Positions 6,031 to 10,028 of a stretch of DNA of 10,028 bases are shown here, in pieces. The notes beneath the pieces are model-generated. The model ran no database searches. It had not been told where the DNA came from and saw only the letters and a list, made by a program, of their open reading frames with translations. The position numbers and the translations under genes are program-made. The stretch lies in assembly GCA_009786045.1 (NCBI GenBank), contig WQTY01000043.1:1-10028 (forward strand), given 5' to 3'. This stretch comes from Pseudomonadota bacterium. GTDB lineage: Bacteria > Myxococcota_A > Bradymonadia > UBA4248. The stretch's first letter is position 1, and each line of letters opens with the position of its first letter.

Positions 6031-7950
6031 ATGAGTTTTGAACCTGGGAGAACGCTTGTAGGGCGTTATCGGCTAAGCGAGTCCATTGGCGGCGGAGCCA
6101 TGGGAGAAGTGTTCAAGGCTGAGCATACATTAATGAAGAAAATGGTGGCCATCAAACTCCTGCATGCTTCGGCATCCAGCAACGAGGAGCTGGTCGAGCG
6201 TTTTCGCCGCGAGGCCCAGTCCGCAGCCGCCATCCAACACCCAAACATGTGTGCCGTCACGGATTTCGACGTCACAGAAGACGGCACCTTCTTCCTCGTC
6301 ATGGAGTACCTCGACGGAGAAACGCTTCAGGGACGGATCGATCGCGTGGGGGGCCTCGACCCGCTCACCATCATCCACATCATGACCCAGCTCCTCAGTG
6401 TCCTGCAATCGGCGCATGAGCGCGGCATTGTGCACCGCGATGTCAAACCGGAGAACATCTTTCTCATCCAGCAGGATGGCACGCACGACCTCGTCAAATT
6501 GCTTGACTTCGGCATCGCACGGCAAAGTGAAACAGCAGCAGCCACTTCCAGCAGCGCCAACCTCACCCAGGCCGGTTTCATCTACGGCACCCCACAATAC
6601 ATGGCGCCCGAACAGGCTGCCGGCGATACCATCGATTTTCGGGCAGACCTCTACGCCTGCGGCGTCATCCTTTACGAAATGATCACTGGCAAACGGCCAT
6701 TTATCAGCGACAACATCGTCAGGATACTCAGCATGCACAGCTTCGATCCGCCGCCCCATCTCGATCCCGGCGTCATCGAACAGGCCGGCCAGTTCGACGC
6801 CATCATCCAAAAGCTCCTCATGAAAGACCGCAAGGAGCGCTTTCAGTCGGCACGCGAAGTTGCCAAGGCGCTTGAGGCGGTAAAAAATGACCTGCCTCTC
6901 CCAGCTGCTGCCCCCACATCTGTGGAAGCTGATACGGTTTTCTCCAACCAAATGCATGTCAAAATAAACTCGGGTGCGCCTGCATCCAGTTCGACGCTTT
7001 TCGCAGTCCTGCCCGTCAAACACACCAGACGCCTCATCCTCATCCTTGCTGCTTCCTGTGCCATCCTCCTTGTCGCCCTTTTTGCCGTCATGCACGAATC
7101 CGGAAGCGAGCTCCCCCATCTGCCTTCCATCGCAGACCCTATGGCTGTTGCCCAATCCCAGGACGCCGTCCCTCATATTCAGGATCTGCCACAACCTTTC
7201 AACTACGCCGAAAAATACCGAATTTCATACGATGCCGTCCTGTCTAAGGATCAGGCCGTCATCGCCGCCGTCGAAGATCTCCACCTCAAAAAATTCGACA
7301 GCGCCCTCGAAAAGCTCAACGCTCTCTACGACCAATACGAAACTCACCCAAACTTCATGCGCCTGTATGTCCTCGCGCACCACGAACTAAAGCGCCATGA
7401 CGATACCCTCCGCGCCCTCGACAAACTCCTGACCCTCGTCCCCGATGCCCTGCGGAGCAAAAGCATCCAGGAAGTCGTCTTCTTTCTCTTCGAGCAGAAA
7501 AGCCACTTCAAACCCACAATGGACGTCCTGAAAAACCACGCCTCAACCGAGGCTGGCATCGGCCTTTACGAAGCCATCATCAGCTCTCCCTTCAACCGCT
7601 TCGATTTGCGAAAAACACGCCTGCGAGAGGTCTTCGAAGCCATGCCTCAAGACGATATCCCGGAGTGGCGGCGTCTGGCTGTCCAACTCTGGACCATGCC
7701 AAGAGATCAATGCAGAGAGCGCCTCAGAATTCTGACCGCCATCGCCGCCAGCGATATCCCGCCAGCGACGCTCTACGAAGCCATCATTAAACCCATCCAC
7801 AATAATAATGCACGCGAGTGCAAAGGGAAGGGGCGTTTTGGCAAAGATTTCGACTGCAATACCTGCATGCGGGCCTGGCTCAGGGACACGCACAATTCGC
7901 TCAAAACTCAGCTCGAAATGCCACCCGAAGTACAAACACAGCCAGACTAA
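6031..7950 (+). CDS. receptor-like Hanks-type Ser/Thr protein kinase, copy 2
   Basis: This 639-residue membrane kinase is the tandem paralog of the preceding gene, with the same order of parts. The kinase domain covers about residues 13-285: IGGGAMGEV, Lys42 in VAIK, Glu61, HRDVKPEN with Asp137 and Asn142, DFG at 159-161, and GTPQYMAPE. A membrane helix lies at about 334-353 (LILILAASCAILLVALFAVM). A helical TPR-like outer region covers about 400-475, and a tail carries Cys561, Cys597, Cys609 and Cys612, the same four-cysteine pattern as copy 1. The lead-in to the catalytic loop, AHERGIVHRD, is closer to the usual kinase consensus than in copy 1, so this copy may be nearer the ancestral form (inference). 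It lacks the TPHIQD expansion. The start is fixed by alignment with copy 1; no strong Shine-Dalgarno is present. The ligand and substrates are not deducible from the sequence. Confidence 0.95.
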   Translation: MSFEPGRTLVGRYRLSESIGGGAMGEVFKAEHTLMKKMVAIKLLHASASSNEELVERFRREAQSAAAIQHPNMCAVTDFDVTEDGTFFLVMEYLDGETLQGRIDRVGGLDPLTIIHIMTQLLSVLQSAHERGIVHRDVKPENIFLIQQDGTHDLVKLLDFGIARQSETAAATSSSANLTQAGFIYGTPQYMAPEQAAGDTIDFRADLYACGVILYEMITGKRPFISDNIVRILSMHSFDPPPHLDPGVIEQAGQFDAIIQKLLMKDRKERFQSAREVAKALEAVKNDLPLPAAAPTSVEADTVFSNQMHVKINSGAPASSSTLFAVLPVKHTRRLILILAASCAILLVALFAVMHESGSELPHLPSIADPMAVAQSQDAVPHIQDLPQPFNYAEKYRISYDAVLSKDQAVIAAVEDLHLKKFDSALEKLNALYDQYETHPNFMRLYVLAHHELKRHDDTLRALDKLLTLVPDALRSKSIQEVVFFLFEQKSHFKPTMDVLKNHASTEAGIGLYEAIISSPFNRFDLRKTRLREVFEAMPQDDIPEWRRLAVQLWTMPRDQCRERLRILTAIAASDIPPATLYEAIIKPIHNNNARECKGKGRFGKDFDCNTCMRAWLRDTHNSLKTQLEMPPEVQTQPD

Positions 7951-7983
7951 CCTGCGTTGCCACATCACTTTGGGCAGGTGGCA
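7950..7983 (+). other. overlapping short inverted repeats after the kinase 2 stop
   Basis: ACCTGC (7950-7955) can pair with GCAGGT (7974-7979), and TGCCAC (7958-7963) with GTGGCA (7978-7983). The two pairings compete. They may form part of the 3' end of the kinase 2 transcript, but there is no T-run, so a terminator is not claimed. Confidence 0.25.
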
Positions 7984-8008
7984 TCGTTATGTGGTGCGCA
8001 TCCAAATT

Positions 8009-8098
8009 CCCCTCCTTTGGAGGGGTGGCGCGAAGCGCCGGGGTGGTTCTTTTGCAAGAACCGATCTAACCCCTCACGGAATCAATCACCCCTCCAAA
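8009..8098. repeat. palindromic intergenic element with three nested hairpins
   Basis: Three perfect hairpins lie side by side: CCCCTCC-TTT-GGAGGGG (8009-8025), GGCGC-GAA-GCGCC (8027-8039) and GGTTCTT-TTGC-AAGAACC (8045-8062). In addition the 12-mer TTTGGAGGGGTG (8016-8027) is exactly inverted as CACCCCTCCAAA (8087-8098), enclosing the inner hairpins like terminal inverted repeats. The element carries no gene. It looks like an interspersed REP- or MITE-type repeat and could also end the kinase transcript. Its membership in a family cannot be proved from one window, although a layout-similar element lies at 9936-9981. Confidence 0.7.
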
Positions 8099-8112
8099 TG
8101 GTTGTTTTTTTG

Positions 8113-8151
8113 TTGACAACCTTGACTCAATGATCCTGTCCGCTATTTAAA
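8113..8151 (+). promoter_or_regulatory. candidate sigma70-type promoter for the VWA lipoprotein
   Basis: TTGACA (8113-8118) and TTGACT (8122-8127) are both good -35 hexamers. The second is 18 bp from TTTAAA (8146-8151), a moderate -10. This would give a leader of roughly 120 nt before the start codon at 8278, holding the strong hairpin at 8208-8237. This is the best promoter-like signal in the gap. Confidence 0.4.
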
Positions 8152-8197
8152 CAAACAATACAGTTGCGCATGCGTATTCGAACCGCAGGGAGAATAG

Positions 8198-8237
8198 CGG
8201 GCGCCGTGCCCGTATTTGCGCGCCGCGCAAATAGGGC
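8198..8237 (+). promoter_or_regulatory. strong leader hairpin with a competing alternative stem
   Basis: TATTTGCGC (8213-8221) and GCGCAAATA (8225-8233) form a perfect 9-bp stem around GCC. GCCC (8208-8211) and GGGC (8234-8237) extend it by 4 bp past one bulged G. The same GCCC can instead pair upstream in CGGGC-GCCGT-GCCCG (8198-8212), so the two folds exclude each other. The structure ends 40 bp before the lipoprotein start. It may be an attenuator-like leader element or simply another palindromic repeat. Confidence 0.5.
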
Positions 8238-8277
8238 GCGTTCTTTCAAAGCAGACAGAAAAAGGTCGAGGTGAGCC

Positions 8278-9798
8278 ATGAAAAGATTTCTAATGTTTTT
8301 TTGGATTTGTACACTGCTTGCTCTAAACGCTTGCGGATATGATGGCTTTGCTGGCAAGTACTGGGATGGCAACTATGAAGACGAATCTGCAATTATCGTT
8401 GATAACGAAGAAGATGCCGAGGTCGAGCCCAATCGTTTTGTAAACGTTCTCGCCAGCCCGCTGTCTACCTTTGGTGCCGATGTCGATACGGCATCGTACA
8501 GCATATTCCGGCGCGCCGTCACAGAAGCCCGGAATAACTTTGGTCCCCTGCGAACGGAAGAGATGCTTAACTACTTCCGCTACGACTATCCGCAGCCAGA
8601 GGAAGGTGCGCCTTTTTCTGTCTCAGCAGAAATGACGCCCTGTCCGTGGAATGCACAGACCAAACTGCTTCGCATTGGGCTTGCCACACGCCGAATCCCG
8701 GCAGAGGAACGTCCCGCATCAAACCTCGTTTTCCTCGTCGATGTGTCGGGTTCCATGAGCGGCCATGACAGATTGGATCTGCTCAAACAGGGGATGCTTC
8801 TTCTCGTCGATCAGATGCGCCCGGTGGATCGCATTTCCATCGTAACCTATGCCTCCTCGCAGAAGCTTATCCTCGACGGCGGCACTTACGACGATCGCGA
8901 GAGCATCCGAAGAGCTATCAATAGCCTCAACGCAGGCGGTTCCACCAACGGCGGAAGCGGCATCATCATGGCCTACAATGTTGCCCAGAAACACTTTGTC
9001 GAGGGCGGCAACAACAGAATCATCCTCGGCACAGACGGCGACCTGAATGTCGGAATCACGAGCCCGGCTGAACTCAAAAAACTCGTCGAACAAAAACGCG
9101 ACGCAGGCATCTTCCTCTCCGTGCTCGGCTTCGGCGTCGGAAACCTGAAAGACCGCAATATGACGGCACTCGCCAAAAACGGCAACGGGAACTACAGTTA
9201 CATTGATACCATTACCGAAGCCCAGAAAGTGCTCGTTAACGAAATCAGCGAAACACTTTTCGTAGCCGCAAAAGATGTCAAATTTCAAATCGAATTTAAC
9301 CCCGCCAGCGTGAAAGGCTATCGGCTCATCGGCTATGAACTCCGAAAACTCAACGACAGAGACTTCAACGACGACCGAAAAGACAGCGGCGATATCGGCG
9401 CCGGCCACCAGGTCACCGTGCTCTACGAAATCGTCGATATCCACTCTGCCTACCCCATCCCAGACGCCAACATCAAAAATCCAAAGCCCAGCACCGTCCC
9501 CGGCGATGCATGGTTCTCGCTCAGTATCCGCTACAAATCTCCTGAAAGCAGCATCAGCCAGCTTCTGACCTACCCCATGGATCTGACAATTTGGCGCGAC
9601 GCACTCTCATCCGACATGATCTTCGCAAGCGCCATCGCCCAGGTCGCAATGATACTAAGCAAATCCGAATTCGTCGGCAGCGCCACGCTGAGCAGCGTCC
9701 TTGCCCAACTCCAGTCTGTCCCCGACTTCACCCAGGATATCTACAAAAACGAATTCATCCAACTGGTGAAGAAATTGCCAAACCTCACGGGCAAATAG
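8278..9798 (+). CDS. VWA-domain outer-membrane lipoprotein, YfbK type (vWF_A-N, VWA, DUF3520)
   Basis: This 506-residue protein starts with a lipoprotein signal (Met-Lys-Arg, a hydrophobic core, then the lipobox LNAC with Cys19); Gly at +2 predicts sorting to the outer membrane. A short acidic spacer (about 30-50) is followed by the vWF_A N-terminal domain (about 52-134; NRFVNVLASPLSTFGADVDT is typical). The VWA domain (about 148-310) has a complete metal-ion-dependent adhesion site: DVSGSMS with Asp155, Ser157 and Ser159, Thr223 in GGSTNGG, and TDGD with Asp253. A DUF3520-like C-terminal region follows (about 320-500). The architecture matches the YfbK family, whose function is unsettled; divalent-metal-dependent protein binding at the periplasmic face is the reasonable inference. 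GAGGTGAG at 8268-8275 is a good ribosome binding site. It stands alone, after two kinases and flanked by hairpin elements, so it probably has its own promoter. It is shorter than E. coli YfbK (about 575 aa). Confidence 0.93.
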   Translation: MKRFLMFFWICTLLALNACGYDGFAGKYWDGNYEDESAIIVDNEEDAEVEPNRFVNVLASPLSTFGADVDTASYSIFRRAVTEARNNFGPLRTEEMLNYFRYDYPQPEEGAPFSVSAEMTPCPWNAQTKLLRIGLATRRIPAEERPASNLVFLVDVSGSMSGHDRLDLLKQGMLLLVDQMRPVDRISIVTYASSQKLILDGGTYDDRESIRRAINSLNAGGSTNGGSGIIMAYNVAQKHFVEGGNNRIILGTDGDLNVGITSPAELKKLVEQKRDAGIFLSVLGFGVGNLKDRNMTALAKNGNGNYSYIDTITEAQKVLVNEISETLFVAAKDVKFQIEFNPASVKGYRLIGYELRKLNDRDFNDDRKDSGDIGAGHQVTVLYEIVDIHSAYPIPDANIKNPKPSTVPGDAWFSLSIRYKSPESSISQLLTYPMDLTIWRDALSSDMIFASAIAQVAMILSKSEFVGSATLSSVLAQLQSVPDFTQDIYKNEFIQLVKKLPNLTGK

Positions 9799-9818
9799 CA
9801 AAGGGTTGCCTCTGTTGA

Positions 9819-9844
9819 AAGGGCAGACATGCAGGTCTGCCCTT
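9819..9844 (+). terminator. hairpin terminator candidate after the VWA lipoprotein
   Basis: AAGGGCAGAC (9819-9828) and GTCTGCCCTT (9835-9844) form a perfect 10-bp stem with a 6-nt loop, 20 bp past the stop codon. The sequence after it, ACTTCAATTTTG, is T-rich but has no clean T-run, so termination may be partial. The hairpin sits inside a weaker 7-bp inverted repeat, GTTGCCT (9805-9811) and AGGCAAC (9876-9882). Confidence 0.55.
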
Positions 9845-9935
9845 ACTTCAATTTTGCTTCGAAAAAATCATCCAAAGGCAACAAGTTTTGCCCAAAGTGA
9901 TGCGCAGCATCGTAGTGGAGTGGGGAACGGGTTCA

Positions 9936-9981
9936 GCGATACTTCGTATCGCAGGGGGTGTGGGGGAGCAAGCTCCCCCAC
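9936..9981. repeat. two-hairpin palindromic element
   Basis: GCGATAC-TTC-GTATCGC (9936-9952) is a perfect 7-bp stem with a triloop. After AGGGGGT comes GTGGGGGAGC-AA-GCTCCCCCAC (9960-9981), a perfect 10-bp stem. The order (triloop stem, short G-run ending in T, second stem) is the same as at 8027-8062, but the stem sequences differ. No gene is seen between the VWA stop and this element. It may be an interspersed repeat or a barrier between convergent genes. Confidence 0.6.
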
Positions 9982-9992
9982 GAAAAAAACTT

Positions 9993-10028
9993 CTATGGAT
10001 ACTGCAGCTGGAGCTGGTGTTTTCCGCT
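9993..10028 (-). CDS. possible C-terminal end of a convergent gene (11 residues visible)
   Basis: Reading the minus strand inward from the right edge gives SGKHQLQLQYP followed by TAG at 9995-9993. It would be the tail of a gene convergent with the VWA lipoprotein, with the two-hairpin element between them. Eleven codons are too few for identification, and a plus-strand ATG at 9995 opens an equally short frame, so the call is weak. Confidence 0.2.
   Translation of the reverse strand, partial: SGKHQLQLQYP

Noticed and set aside
6130..7194. Long minus-strand open frame (354 codons) antisense to kinase 2, with related shorter frames antisense to kinase 1
   Set aside because: The plus-strand frame is a clear kinase. 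The antisense frames arise from the C-rich third positions of the kinase genes and match no family; they are broken in copy 1.
8719..9444. 241-codon minus-strand open frame opposite the VWA domain
   Set aside because: The plus strand encodes the complete MIDAS motif and family domains; the antisense frame has only repetitive hydrophobic and acidic composition.

Overview
The window is about 10 kb of a Gram-negative bacterial chromosome. The best guess for the host is a deltaproteobacterium in the broad sense (Myxococcota or Bradymonadia-like). This rests on transmembrane Hanks-type Ser/Thr kinases with a periplasmic C-terminal domain, a DUF4912 / GH57 branching-enzyme pair, DapD of the succinylase lysine/meso-diaminopimelate pathway, and a lipoprotein with a lipobox. 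The taxonomic placement is inference; no rRNA or marker gene is present.

Left part, minus strand (1-3487): a three-gene unit transcribed leftward. It runs from a DUF4912 protein with an N-terminal SAP/Rho_N-like motif and a long acidic linker (2513-3487), to a GH57 1,4-alpha-glucan branching enzyme (794-2422), to dapD (1-791, cut by the window edge only about 20 residues before its expected C-terminus). GH57 and dapD are separated by 2 bp. The unit joins glycogen/alpha-glucan branching to lysine and peptidoglycan precursor synthesis.

Middle part, plus strand (about 3816-7950): a tandem duplication of a whole gene plus its leader. Two 640-660 residue receptor-like Ser/Thr kinases (3909-5891 and 6031-7950) share a complete, apparently active cytoplasmic kinase domain, one membrane helix, and a TPR-like external domain with four conserved cysteines. 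The 62 bp before each start codon are almost identical (60 of 62) and hold a small hairpin overlapping a 12-bp palindrome. The first copy also has a short repeat expansion just outside the membrane.

Right part, plus strand (8278-9798): a YfbK-type outer-membrane lipoprotein with vWF_A-N, VWA (complete MIDAS) and DUF3520 domains, ending at a hairpin terminator candidate. It is flanked on both sides by dense hairpin elements (8009-8098, 8198-8237, 9936-9981). Two of these share one layout (triloop stem, G-run, second stem) although their stem sequences differ. A possible C-terminal tail of a convergent gene lies at the right edge.

The most noteworthy items are the duplicated kinase pair with its conserved leader, the hairpin elements around the VWA lipoprotein, and a tetranucleotide repeat inside the branching-enzyme gene. 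No CRISPR array, tRNA, rRNA, transposase or obvious new defence system was seen.
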